A stretch of DNA of 16,919 nt. It comes from CAYJRR01 sp964372275 [NCBI: uncultured bacterium] (GTDB taxonomy: Bacteria > CAYJRR01). The stretch covers positions 34,754 through 51,672 of the forward strand of contig CAYJRR010000006.1 of the NCBI GenBank assembly GCA_964372275.1. Reading direction: 5' to 3'. This document shows, in pieces, positions 7,050 through 15,909 of the stretch (its first letter is position 1; each line of letters opens with the position of its first letter). The notes beneath the pieces were generated by a model, which was given only the letters and a program-made list of their open reading frames with translations, was not told where the DNA came from and made no database searches. Position numbers and translations under genes: made by a program.

Positions 7050-8461
7050 TGAAGACGCTGCGATTCGTTCCCGTGATCCTGACCCTCACCGCGGCGCCCG
7101 CACTCGCCACGGCGGCCAAGCCACCGGCCGCAGGCCCGGCGGCCGCGCCGACGCCCGCAGACCCGACGCGCGCGCGAGCGACGTCGCTCGTCGGCGATCT
7201 TTCCGAAGAGGTCGTCTTCCGCTCGCAGCGCGCGCGGCGACTGTTCGAGCGGGGCGAGATCTCGCCGGCGAAGCGGGACGAGATCGGACGGGCAATGGAG
7301 CGCGGGATCGAGCAGGTGGTCGCGCAGTCGGACCGGGTGAAGGGGGCGCTCTCCACGATGGCGACCTTCGGGTCCGCCGAACGGAACGCGCTTCGCGACG
7401 AGCTTCGGGCGGTGGAGACGACCGCCTCGCGCGCGTCCGAGGACATCGCGAACGTCCGCACCCACGACGACGAGACGGAGGAGACGCTCCAGGAGATCGC
7501 GTCCGAGATCGAGGAGATCTCCGACCGCGCCGGCTCGCTCGCGGAGGAGGTGGAGGAGCTCGCATCCCCAGGGGCCGGCGGCGACTCCGGATCGCCGACG
7601 CTCGGGGACGGGGGGGCGCGCCGACACGGTGGCGTGCGGATCGATTCCGACGACCGGGTCGCCTTCGGCGGATCGGTGACCGTCGACCCGGGGACGGAGG
7701 TCAGCGACGCCGTCGCCTTCGGAGGGACGGTGACGGTCGCCGGCGACGTCCGCGGGGATGCCGTGGCGTTCGGCGGCGACGTGCGCATCGCCGACGGCGG
7801 TCACGTGCGCGGCGACGCGGCGAGCTTCGGCGGACGGGTGGTGGTGGAGGACGGCGGCGTGATCGACGGCGAGACGATCCAGCTCGGGACGGCCGGTCTC
7901 GCCGGCAGCATTCTGGGCGCGCTCAACCGGCCGGCGGCGACCGTCTTCTCCTGGCCGACGCGGATGGGTTTCTGGTTCCTCGGAGCCGGCGCGCGGTTCC
8001 TCTGTTTCTTCCTCCTCGGCCTGCTCGTCCTCGGTCTGGCGCCGAGCCGGGTGCTCGCCGTGGCGTCGGCGGTCGAGCGCGAGCCGGCCAAGGCGGCGGG
8101 GGTCGGGTTGCTCGGCGCGCTCGCCTTCCTCCCGGTCACGCTGCTCCTGGTTTGCACCATCGTCGGGATCGCGGTCGTGCCGATCTTCTGGCTCGCGACC
8201 GTCCTCGCCGGCTTCTTCGGCTTCGTGGCGGTGGCGTTGGTGATCGCCCGCCGTCTCCCGACGAAGCGGAAGTTGACCCAGGCCGGACTCCTCGCGGTCG
8301 GATCGGCGGTGGTGGTCTCGGTCGGCCTGGTCCCGGTGATCGGAAAGCTCCTCTGGCTGGCGGGCGGGCTGATGGCGATCGGGGGCGTGCTGATGACGCG
8401 CTTCGGCCAGGACGGCTCGGGCGGAGACGTCGCCGTCCCGGCGTCTGCCGAGCCGGCCTGA
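7046..8461 (+). CDS. Exported coiled-coil / beta-repeat / multi-TM protein coupled to the ECF system
   Basis: A 471-residue protein of no assigned function. A signal peptide (about 1-23, ending PALATAA) and an Ala/Pro spacer come first. A highly charged helical region (about 45-173, rich in Glu and Arg, probably coiled coil) follows. A repeat region (about 203-280) has four copies of an (A/S)FGG unit (at about 206, 224, 241 and 260) within V-x-V/GD strands; this resembles the short beta-solenoid repeats of bactofilin-like polymer-forming proteins. Four or so membrane helices (about 311-331, 351-380, 381-401, 413-447) end it. Translation starts at either of two consecutive ATGs (7046 or 7049); GAGG at 7039-7042 is better spaced for the second. 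It overlaps the anti-sigma stop and is probably a target or accessory of that sigma system, possibly in envelope stress. Confidence 0.8.
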   Translation: MMKTLRFVPVILTLTAAPALATAAKPPAAGPAAAPTPADPTRARATSLVGDLSEEVVFRSQRARRLFERGEISPAKRDEIGRAMERGIEQVVAQSDRVKGALSTMATFGSAERNALRDELRAVETTASRASEDIANVRTHDDETEETLQEIASEIEEISDRAGSLAEEVEELASPGAGGDSGSPTLGDGGARRHGGVRIDSDDRVAFGGSVTVDPGTEVSDAVAFGGTVTVAGDVRGDAVAFGGDVRIADGGHVRGDAASFGGRVVVEDGGVIDGETIQLGTAGLAGSILGALNRPAATVFSWPTRMGFWFLGAGARFLCFFLLGLLVLGLAPSRVLAVASAVEREPAKAAGVGLLGALAFLPVTLLLVCTIVGIAVVPIFWLATVLAGFFGFVAVALVIARRLPTKRKLTQAGLLAVGSAVVVSVGLVPVIGKLLWLAGGLMAIGGVLMTRFGQDGSGGDVAVPASAEPA

Positions 8462-8489
8462 CGATTCGGCGCCGGGCGGCCGCCGGCCG
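8462..8489. other. Short convergent intergenic region, GC-rich and self-complementary
   Basis: Only 28 bases separate the stops of the exported protein (plus strand) and the POTRA outer-membrane protein (minus strand). They include the palindrome GCGGCCGC and neighbouring GCCGG/CCGGC segments that could fold on either strand. There is no T-tract, so a bidirectional intrinsic terminator is possible but not shown. Confidence 0.3.
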
Positions 8490-10349
8490 TCAGTAGGGGG
8501 TGGCGATGACGACGCCGGCGAACACCCACGTCGAGCCGCCGGTCTCGCGCGCGCCTTCGAGGAGCGCGGCGGGCCTCGTCACCGCCACCCCGGCCCGGAG
8601 GCGCGCGAACTCCGGGCCGACGCGCAGTACGGCGAAGATCGACTCGGCGTCGTCGATCTCCGGAGCGGCCGGCGTGGCCCCGGGGATCCCGTCGGCACCG
8701 CCGGCCCACACGGCCCCTTCCGCGCCGAACCCGATTCCGAGCACCGGCCGGGGATAGGAGAGGACGTATTCCACGCGGCCGCGCGCATATCCGCGGCCGA
8801 AGGCGAGGTCACGGCTCCGTCCCGCGGGACCCCGGCCCCCTCCGATCTCGAACTCGCGCCAGAACGGGATCGACCCGCCGGAGAGCAGGCCCCCGTCGGC
8901 GGTGATCTCGATGCGCTGGCGTCGCGACGCCAGGAAGATGCTTTCGCCGCGGAAGGTGGCGTGGGTGACGGGGCTCTCCCCGCGGTCGAGCGAGATCCCC
9001 GCGCGCAGGTCGAGACGCGACGGCGTCTCGAGCCCCACCTGGTGGCGCAGTGTCAGTCCCAGCTCGCCGCCGAGCCAGGGGAGCTCGAGACGGCCGGCGC
9101 CGGCGGCGGGCGCTTCGCCGCTTGCAGCGGTGTCCCCGAGGGCGTCGATCGAAAGCCACCGCGCTCCACCCCGCAAGGCCAGCATCCCCGTCGCCGCGCC
9201 GTCCTCCCGCAGCGGGAGATCGAGGCCGATCGTGCCGAGCAGCCGGTCCTCGCCCAGCCGCGCGCGGAGATCGGGCCGGTCGATCCCCGACGATCGACCG
9301 GCCTCGAGCGACAGGAATCCGCCGGGCGCGTCCCGGTCGCGGCGGAAGAGACTCATCTCGGCCTCCGCGCCGAATCGAAAGAACTCGTCGACCTCGCCCC
9401 GCGCGAGCGACGCCGCGTCGGCGCCGGCCAGATCGGCCCGGAGTTCCACCGAACGCCCGCCTCCGACGTTGCGCAGCCGGTTCTCGATCGACGCGGCGGT
9501 GAACCCCTCGTCCGCGACGAGCTCCATCCGGGAGTCCGGGGCGTGGACCTCGGCGACGGTGACCGTCAGGCGGAGCGCGCCATCGCGAAGCTCCGGCGGC
9601 AGATCCCCGGTCTCCGGCTCGACGCCGAATCCGACCGAGGAGAACAGCCCCGTGCGGTAGAGCGCGGCCTGTCCGTCGACGAGCGCGTCGCTGTCGTAGA
9701 GGTCGCCGGGACGGATCCCCAGCACCTCGCGAACCCGGCGCGCGCCGGTCCGCCGCGCCCCGATCACCGTCACGGCCGCGATGCGCCCTTCGACCACGCG
9801 GAAGGTGACGACCCCCTCGGCGATTCCGCCGCTGCGGACCTGGACCGCCTCGTGCCCGTCGCGGCGATAGCGCTCGGCGATGCGCCGCGCATCCCGCTCG
9901 ACGGCGCGCGCGTTGGCCGCTCCACCCGCCTTCGTCTCGAGGACCCCGAGCAGCGCGCGTCCGCCGTCGAACGCGGTGGCCCCGTCGATCTCGACGCGCG
10001 CCACCGGCGGATGTTCGGTCAGCCGCACCTGCAGCGCGCAACCTCCGTCGCGCGGAACGATCAGGGCGCGGACGTCGGAGAACCAGCCGGTCTCCAGCAC
10101 CGCCTGCTCCAGCCTCGCCAATCCGAGGATCGACGCCGACGATCCCTCGCCCGACGGCAGCACCGCCCGCACCTCGCGCTCGTCGGCGCGCTCGAGACCG
10201 ACGAGCTCCACGCCGCCGATCGGCACCCCCTCCGGCCGATCGCAGGCCGGCTCGCGCGCGCGGGGGGCCGGCACCGCTGACATCGGCACGCCGACACCGA
10301 GCGCAAACGCGAGCGCCGCTCCGATTCGACAGACGACGACTGCGCGCAC
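8490..10349 (-). CDS. Omp85-like outer-membrane protein with POTRA domains (BamA/TamA superfamily)
   Basis: A 619-residue protein. A signal peptide (about 1-27) is followed by three POTRA-like repeats: about 43-113 (IGGVELVGLERADEREVRAVL), 115-190 and 191-268 (VTVIGARRTGARRVREVLGIRPGDLYDSDALVDGQAALYRTGLFSSV). The remainder is Gly- and aromatic-alternating sequence typical of a beta barrel, with an FGRGY motif (517-521) corresponding to the conserved RGY/RGF of the Omp85 barrel. The last residue is Tyr rather than the commoner Phe. The start is ambiguous: GTG 10349 gives a compact signal peptide, while GTG 10367 would overlap the etfA stop as GTGA. It ends a fatty-acid oxidation operon, which is unusual company; BamA itself is not normally found there, so this is likely a paralogue. 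Substrate unknown. Confidence 0.78.
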   Translation of the reverse strand: MRAVVVCRIGAALAFALGVGVPMSAVPAPRAREPACDRPEGVPIGGVELVGLERADEREVRAVLPSGEGSSASILGLARLEQAVLETGWFSDVRALIVPRDGGCALQVRLTEHPPVARVEIDGATAFDGGRALLGVLETKAGGAANARAVERDARRIAERYRRDGHEAVQVRSGGIAEGVVTFRVVEGRIAAVTVIGARRTGARRVREVLGIRPGDLYDSDALVDGQAALYRTGLFSSVGFGVEPETGDLPPELRDGALRLTVTVAEVHAPDSRMELVADEGFTAASIENRLRNVGGGRSVELRADLAGADAASLARGEVDEFFRFGAEAEMSLFRRDRDAPGGFLSLEAGRSSGIDRPDLRARLGEDRLLGTIGLDLPLREDGAATGMLALRGGARWLSIDALGDTAASGEAPAAGAGRLELPWLGGELGLTLRHQVGLETPSRLDLRAGISLDRGESPVTHATFRGESIFLASRRQRIEITADGGLLSGGSIPFWREFEIGGGRGPAGRSRDLAFGRGYARGRVEYVLSYPRPVLGIGFGAEGAVWAGGADGIPGATPAAPEIDDAESIFAVLRVGPEFARLRAGVAVTRPAALLEGARETGGSTWVFAGVVIATPY

Positions 10350-10363
10350 CCGCCCGCCGCGGA

Positions 10364-11344
10364 TCACTCCGCGAGGAGCTTCTTGATCTCCGCCTTCAGC
10401 GCCGGGACGACCTGGAACAGGTCGCCGACCACGCCGTAGTCGGCCTTCTGGAAGATCGGTGCGTCGGGATCCTTGTTCACCGCCACGATCACCTTCGAGG
10501 TCCGCATCCCGGCCAGGTGCTGGATCGCGCCGGAGATGCCGAACGCCAGGTAGAGCTTGGGGCTGACGGTCTTGCCGGTCTGACCGACCTGCATGGCGTG
10601 CGGCGCGTAGCCGGAGTCGACCGCCGCGCGCGACGCGCCGACCGTGGCCTGCGGGCCGATGGCGTCGGCCAGCTCCCACAGGAGCTTGAAGTTCGCCGCC
10701 TCCTTCATCGCCCGTCCGCCGGAGACGATGATCTCCGCTTCGGTCAGGTCGGGGCGGTCGGACTCCCCCTTCACCACTTCGCGCACCTTGTACTTCGCCG
10801 GGGCGAAGCTGCCGGCAAGCGACATCACCTCGGCCATCCCGGCCTCGGCCGCCGGGACCGGGAAGGTGTTTGGCCGGACCGTCGCCACCGCCGTCGTTCC
10901 GGCGAAGGTGACGAGCGCATAGCACTTGCCGGCGTAGAGCGGCCGTTTGGCGATGAGGCTTCCTTCCCAGCGCAGGTCGACGCAGTCGTTGGCGAAGCCG
11001 GCGCCGATCCGCGCCGCGACGCGCGGAAGGGTGTCCTTCCCGGCCGACGAGGCGGTGCCGAGCACGATCGCCGGTCCGATCTCCTTCACTACCGCCGCCA
11101 CGGCGGAAGACCAGCTCTCGGCGTTGTAGTGCTCGTGCGACGGATCGTCGACGACGTGCACCTTGGAGACGCCGTACTTCCCCAGCTCGGGGGCCGCCGC
11201 CTTGACGCCGTTCCCCACCAGCAGGGCGTGCACCTGTCCGCCGGTCCGCGCGGCGAGGGTCTTGGCCACCCCCGCCAGCTCGGCGCTGTACTTCTTGATC
11301 TTCCCGTTGGCGTGCTCCGCGAGGAGCAGGATCTCTTTGGCCAT
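10364..11344 (-). CDS. etfA: Electron transfer flavoprotein subunit alpha
   Basis: A 326-residue protein, the usual length. ETF alpha/beta accepts electrons from acyl-CoA dehydrogenases and passes them to ETF:quinone oxidoreductase. The N-terminal domain begins [11 protein letters not shown]. The C-terminal FAD-binding domain has SGGR (208-211), [16 protein letters not shown] (254-269), SGAIQH (271-276), [20 protein letters not shown] and [10 protein letters not shown] (301-310), all diagnostic FAD contacts in this family. The ATG follows the etfB TAG with no intervening base, so the two subunits are co-translated. The downstream outer-membrane gene starts at or within 20 bases of its stop. 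Identification is secure. Confidence 0.97.
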   Translation of the reverse strand: MAKEILLLAEHANGKIKKYSAELAGVAKTLAARTGGQVHALLVGNGVKAAAPELGKYGVSKVHVVDDPSHEHYNAESWSSAVAAVVKEIGPAIVLGTASSAGKDTLPRVAARIGAGFANDCVDLRWEGSLIAKRPLYAGKCYALVTFAGTTAVATVRPNTFPVPAAEAGMAEVMSLAGSFAPAKYKVREVVKGESDRPDLTEAEIIVSGGRAMKEAANFKLLWELADAIGPQATVGASRAAVDSGYAPHAMQVGQTGKTVSPKLYLAFGISGAIQHLAGMRTSKVIVAVNKDPDAPIFQKADYGVVGDLFQVVPALKAEIKKLLAE

Positions 11345-12129
11345 CTAGAGCACCTTCGCTTCGTTGCGGAGTGCCTGCACCAGCTCGCGCGCCACGTCGG
11401 CCGGCTCCCCTTTGAACATCTTCACCGCTCCGCGCTCCGCCGGGAGGGAGAACCCTCCGACCGCGAGCCGCCCGCCGACCGTCGCCGCGTCGACCCCCAG
11501 GTCGGCGAGCGACTTCACCGCGAGCGGCTTGGTCTTCGCCTTCATGATCCCGGGGAGGCTGGCGAACCGCGGCTCGTTCATCTTCCAGTCGCAGCCGACG
11601 ATCGCCGGAAGCTGCGCCTCGACCACCTCGACCGCGCCGCCGGAGACCTTGCGACGGACGACCACCGCCTTCTTGTCGGCGGAGAGCTCGATCCCGCCGG
11701 CGACCTGCACCGCCGCCCAGCCGAGGATCTCGGCCGTCATCGGCCCCACCGCCTGCATGTCGTCGTCGACCGCGCGCGTCCCGGAGAGCACCAGGTCGAC
11801 CGCCTCGGCCTTCAGCGCCGCCGCCAACGCCCGCGCGATCCCCAGCGAGTCGGCGCCGTCGAGCGCCGGATCCTGCACGTGGATGCCGCGGTCGGCCCCC
11901 ATCGCCATCGCCGTCCGCATGTGGATCTGCACCGAGGCCGGCCCGGCGGCGAAGACCACCACCTCGGAGCCGGCATTCTGCTCCTTGGTCTTGACCGCCG
12001 CTTCGATGGCGAACTCGTCGTAGGGGTTGATGATGTACTTGATGTCGGCGCTCTCGATTCCAGAGGCGTCGGCCTTGATCTTGATCTTGGTCTCGGTGTC
12101 CGGGACCTGCTTCAGCAGGATTCCGATCT

Positions 12130-12133
<4 letters not shown>
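11345..12133 (-). CDS. etfB: Electron transfer flavoprotein subunit beta
   Basis: A 262-residue protein beginning [19 protein letters not shown], the classic ETF beta N-terminus. [13 protein letters not shown] (35-47) and the AMP-site region [19 protein letters not shown] (117-135) are present. The recognition loop [14 protein letters not shown] (191-204), which docks acyl-CoA dehydrogenases, fits the ordinary beta-oxidation type of ETF rather than the bifurcating type. The start is GTG at 12133, set by an excellent AAAGGAG eight bases upstream that lies inside the end of the dehydrogenase gene; GTG and the dehydrogenase TGA overlap as GTGA. The frame is open well upstream, but only as antisense-type GC noise. 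Confidence 0.97.
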
Positions 12134-13269
<1,136 letters not shown>

Positions 13270-13289
13270 GGAGGGCTCGCGGAAAAAGT

Positions 13290-13898
13290 CTAGGCGGCCA
13301 GACCGTCGATCAGCAGACTCGCGACGTTCTCCGCCACCGCCCCCATCTGGAAGCGGGGGTCGGCTCGCTTCTTACGCTGCAGCACGCGGTGCAGCGAGAT
13401 CTCGTCGAGCGCGCCGAAGACCGCCCCCATCGCCACCCCGGTCGGGATTTCGCGCTTGAAGACGCCGCGCCGCTGCCCTTCGGAGAGGATCGCCGCCAGC
13501 TGCTCCAGGTAGCGGTCGAGCATCGCGATCGGCTTGAACTCGGTGAGGAACTTGTCGGAGAAGCGCAGCTCGACGAGCAGCACCTCCGCCAGGTCCGGAT
13601 CGCGGTCGGCGAACTCCAGGTGGTACTTGCAGAAGTAGCGCAGGCGGTCGCGCGGGTCGTCGAGCCCCTTCAGGCCCTTCTGCAACCCGTCGATGATCGC
13701 GTTCATCCCCTCCTCGATGATCGAGATGAGGATGGCGTCCTTGCTCGCGAAGTAGAGGTAGATCGTCCCGTCGGCGACCCCCGCCTCGCGCGCCACGTCG
13801 GAGACCCGCGCGCTGGCGAAACCCTTGCGCGCGAACACCTTCATGGCGGCGGAGAGGATCCTGCTTCGCTTCCCGGGGTCGGCTTTGGTGCGGGCCAT
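13290..13898 (-). CDS. TetR/AcrR-family transcriptional regulator, probable fatty-acid-oxidation repressor
   Basis: A 202-residue regulator. The N-terminal DNA-binding domain (about 10-57) reads [47 protein letters not shown], a textbook TetR helix-turn-helix (about 33-52). The C-terminal helical ligand domain is divergent. It heads an operon with an acyl-CoA dehydrogenase and etfBA, an arrangement comparable to the FadR-controlled fad/etf genes of Bacillus subtilis, so an acyl-CoA inducer is likely but unproven. The frame extends to a TTG at 13937, but that TTG is part of a TTGACA promoter element, so the ATG at 13898 is chosen. No Shine-Dalgarno precedes it and the transcript may be nearly leaderless. 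Confidence 0.9.
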   Translation of the reverse strand: MARTKADPGKRSRILSAAMKVFARKGFASARVSDVAREAGVADGTIYLYFASKDAILISIIEEGMNAIIDGLQKGLKGLDDPRDRLRYFCKYHLEFADRDPDLAEVLLVELRFSDKFLTEFKPIAMLDRYLEQLAAILSEGQRRGVFKREIPTGVAMGAVFGALDEISLHRVLQRKKRADPRFQMGAVAENVASLLIDGLAA

Positions 13899-13908
13899 AG
13901 GAAGGGGC

Positions 13909-13937
13909 GGAGTACCACGGTGTGACGCAACTGTCAA
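13909..13937 (-). promoter_or_regulatory. Sigma-70-like promoter of the tetR-fad/etf operon
   Basis: On the minus strand TTGACA (13937-13932, a perfect -35 box) is followed after 17 bases by TACTCC (13914-13909, a weak -10). Transcription would begin within a few bases of the ATG at 13898, so the message would have a very short or no leader; this fits the absence of a ribosome-binding site. Confidence 0.5.
13923..13936. promoter_or_regulatory. Candidate TetR operator (TGAC-N6-GTCA palindrome)
   Basis: TGAC and GTCA form an inverted repeat separated by six bases, overlapping the -35 box of the promoter in front of the tetR gene. Position and symmetry suit an autoregulatory operator. It is a short palindrome and may be chance. 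Confidence 0.35.
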
Positions 13938-13953
13938 AGCCCCGCCGGGCTTA
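13936..13953 (-). terminator. Possible intrinsic terminator of the Cys-rich protein gene
   Basis: AAGCCC (13952-13947) and GGGCTT (13942-13937) form a perfect six-base stem with a GGCG loop, starting in the TAA stop and ending in TTT. The T-run is very short. It also overlaps the -35 box of the tetR promoter by two bases. Confidence 0.4.
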
Positions 13954-14718
13954 CTTCATCATGCAGGGGTCGCCCTCGAAGGTGAGGCAATCCTTCTGGC
14001 CCTTCTTGCAGGGGACCGGGTCGTCTCCACCCGTGTAGTAGCAATCGCTGGTGCAGGGCGAGCCGTCCGGGAGCACGCAGACCTCCTGCGGCGCGTCGGT
14101 TATCGCGGGCTCGTTCTCGCCGGAGTGGCATTGGCCGGTGGGGTCCTTCGTGTCGACGCATCCGCGGTCCCCCATGTCTTCGTTCGCGTAGCGGAGCAGG
14201 TTCGCACCCACCTTTCTCCGGATCTGGCCCCGGAGCGGCGGCAGCTTCATGGCGCGACCGCCGTTCGGGTCCACCTTCCACGCGCCGGCCTCGCGGCGTA
14301 GCCAGACGACCACGACGTTGACGAAGCGGTCCCCGTCCCAGCGGATCACCTTCTTCGCGGCCGGGAGCTGGTCGGCGGGAAAGTACTCCGCCATCTCGGA
14401 GTCGTAGCGCTTCTTCATCGGCGCGGACTGCTTCGGGTCGACGATCCAGGTTCGCGGGATCACGGCCACGGCGTCGTCCCCCTCCTGGGCGACGGCCACG
14501 GGGTCTCCGAACTCCAGCTTCCTGGCGGGCGAGCGCGGCGTGTACATCATGCGCTGCATCTCGCCGAGGGCCTTCTCGTCCAACTTCGTCGGCCCGCCGA
14601 TCAGCTTCGCCGCCTCGGCCACCTTCGCCGACGCCATCAGGTCCACCCAGTTCTTGGCCACCTCGCCGGGACCCGCGGACGCGGAGAGGAACAGGACACC
14701 CAGAAGCGCACTCGTCAT
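13951..14718 (-). CDS. Secreted protein of unknown function with Cys-rich C-terminus
   Basis: A 255-residue protein I do not recognise. A short signal peptide (about 1-16, MTSALLGVLFLSASAG) leads to a globular region with alternating strands such as AVAVIPRTWIV and RFVNVVVVWLRREAGAWKVD (131-150), reminiscent of NTF2/SnoaL-like folds. The tail (about 185-255) holds eight cysteines (187, 197, 214, 222, 226, 237, 244, 252) among Gly/Asp/Pro-rich turns, which should form disulfides outside the cytoplasm. There is no CxxCH. The ATG at 14718 is fixed by GGAGG five bases upstream. It lies 53 bases after the cytochrome c-like lipoprotein gene on the same strand and may be co-transcribed with it. Confidence 0.75.
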   Translation of the reverse strand: MTSALLGVLFLSASAGPGEVAKNWVDLMASAKVAEAAKLIGGPTKLDEKALGEMQRMMYTPRSPARKLEFGDPVAVAQEGDDAVAVIPRTWIVDPKQSAPMKKRYDSEMAEYFPADQLPAAKKVIRWDGDRFVNVVVVWLRREAGAWKVDPNGGRAMKLPPLRGQIRRKVGANLLRYANEDMGDRGCVDTKDPTGQCHSGENEPAITDAPQEVCVLPDGSPCTSDCYYTGGDDPVPCKKGQKDCLTFEGDPCMMK

Positions 14719-14723
14719 GGGAA

Positions 14724-14734
14724 CCTCCGGGAGG
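14724..14734 (-). promoter_or_regulatory. Shine-Dalgarno within a small inverted repeat
   Basis: On the minus strand CCTCCCGGAGG contains the GGAGG ribosome-binding site of the Cys-rich protein gene. CCTC can pair with GAGG across a three-base loop, a small hairpin that could partly hide the site. Confidence 0.4.
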
Positions 14735-14741
14735 ATTCCAT

Positions 14742-14755
14742 CCCCGGCGCCGGGG
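14742..14755. repeat. Perfect 14-base GC palindrome between two genes
   Basis: CCCCGGCGCCGGGG is self-complementary and sits in the 53-base gap between the cytochrome c-like gene and the Cys-rich protein gene. With flanking TTCC/GGAA it makes a stable hairpin in the minus-strand RNA. No T-tract follows, so it may be an attenuator or RNA-processing/stability element rather than a terminator. Confidence 0.4.
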
Positions 14756-14771
14756 GAACGCAAATCACGGA

Positions 14772-15791
14772 TCACTCCATCGGCGCCCAACACGTGGTGG
14801 ATGCCGGGTCGGCGCAGCAATCGCGGACGGTCTGCGCCGCGAGGCCGTAGGTCGTCTCCCAGTCCGCGAGCGAAGGATAGGTCACGGTCAGCACCTCGGC
14901 GTCGAAGGCGTCCATCCAGTGCGAACGGGGCCACTCGGAGAAGCGCTGGCCAGTCGCGGTGATCTTCTCGCCGGTGGCATCGCGGGCCAACTCGCAGGTG
15001 AAACGGTCCGAGAGGCGATGGCAGTTGGTGCACATCCCCGCGTCGGGATGGACGAGCTTTCTCGCCGGCGACCAGAGCTGCGTGGAGCCGCGCTCGTTCA
15101 GTGCCTCTTCCGCGACCGCGCGGTAGGGCGCGAGCGGATGGCGCGGAACGATCCCGGCGCTTTCGATGATCGGGTCGTGGATGTAGGGGTCGTTGTCGTG
15201 GCAGCGCATGCACGTCGACTGCGCGAGGCCGTCCAGCGTGTACCAAAACGGGCGGTCGTCGAAGAACGTCAGGTCTTCCGCGCTGCCCGGACGAGGAATG
15301 GACGAACCGTCGAACGTGGTGCCGTCGATCGGCACGGCCCAGAAGCAGGACGCTCCCGAGACCGGGTCGTGTCCGATCAAGCCCAGGTCGTCGAACAGAA
15401 CCTGCGTGCGAAACTCATAGGCCCGGCAGATGAAGACGAAGGTCGAGCCGCGCGAGTTGGTTGTCTGGCCGATGCGTGTGTGCGGCGTGCAGCCACCGAT
15501 GTAGAAGGGCCGATCGCAGTTCGATCCGTCCTCCAGATCGGAGAGCTCATCGACGACGGTACGGATCCCGCTTACGGGGTCCGTCACCGTGATCTCGAGC
15601 TCGGTCGCCTCTGCGCAGTCGAAGGCCGGCAGCTCGCCCAACGCCTCCTCGCATGCCGCGGTATAGCTCGCCATGTCCGTGACGACGATCGGCTCTGCCT
15701 CCGGCGCGGAGCCGGACGTGGCGGAGCAGCCTGCGAGCACTGCGAACCACCACGCGATCCGTTTCACGACCGGTGCTGGTGCAAGCGCCAT
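14772..15791 (-). CDS. Lipoprotein with two CxxCH haem-binding motifs (cytochrome c-like)
   Basis: A 339-residue exported protein. The N-terminus VVKRIAWWFAVLAGC has a lipobox ending at Cys22, so it is predicted to be lipid-anchored after signal peptidase II cleavage. Two haem c attachment motifs are visible: CMRCH (194-198) and CTNCH (254-258), in a His-rich region (YIHDPIIES, VPRHPL) that could supply distal ligands. About 80 residues separate each motif from the next landmark, as in diheme proteins. Further cysteines (47, 59, 92, 101, 122, 149, 266, 325, 326, 334) suggest disulfides. The N-terminal half is not recognised. The start is ATG 15791 with AAGG close upstream; a GTG at 15767 would give a shorter signal peptide. 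Electron transfer outside the inner membrane is the likely role. Confidence 0.75.
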   Translation of the reverse strand: MALAPAPVVKRIAWWFAVLAGCSATSGSAPEAEPIVVTDMASYTAACEEALGELPAFDCAEATELEITVTDPVSGIRTVVDELSDLEDGSNCDRPFYIGGCTPHTRIGQTTNSRGSTFVFICRAYEFRTQVLFDDLGLIGHDPVSGASCFWAVPIDGTTFDGSSIPRPGSAEDLTFFDDRPFWYTLDGLAQSTCMRCHDNDPYIHDPIIESAGIVPRHPLAPYRAVAEEALNERGSTQLWSPARKLVHPDAGMCTNCHRLSDRFTCELARDATGEKITATGQRFSEWPRSHWMDAFDAEVLTVTYPSLADWETTYGLAAQTVRDCCADPASTTCWAPME

Positions 15792-15909
15792 GCCCTTCGC
15801 GATTCGAGGGAGATCACGGGCGAATGCGCCTGGGGCCGCGACAGCGTGTCGCGTGATGGATGAAATCGATGCTACCGCAACGGAAGTCCCGCGATGACGC
15901 GGCGCTTCG
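15792..15909. other. Intergenic region with a GC hairpin, no gene
   Basis: There are 118 bases between the peroxiredoxin stop and the lipoprotein start. A perfect stem CCGCG-ATGA-CGCGG lies at 15889-15902, a few bases past the peroxiredoxin stop, and could weakly terminate that transcript; no T-tract follows. I could not assign a convincing promoter for the lipoprotein gene here. Confidence 0.4.

Noticed and set aside
13899-13937. TTG start adding 13 residues to the TetR protein
   Set aside because: The TTG belongs to a TTGACA promoter box and the extra residues are not part of the TetR fold.
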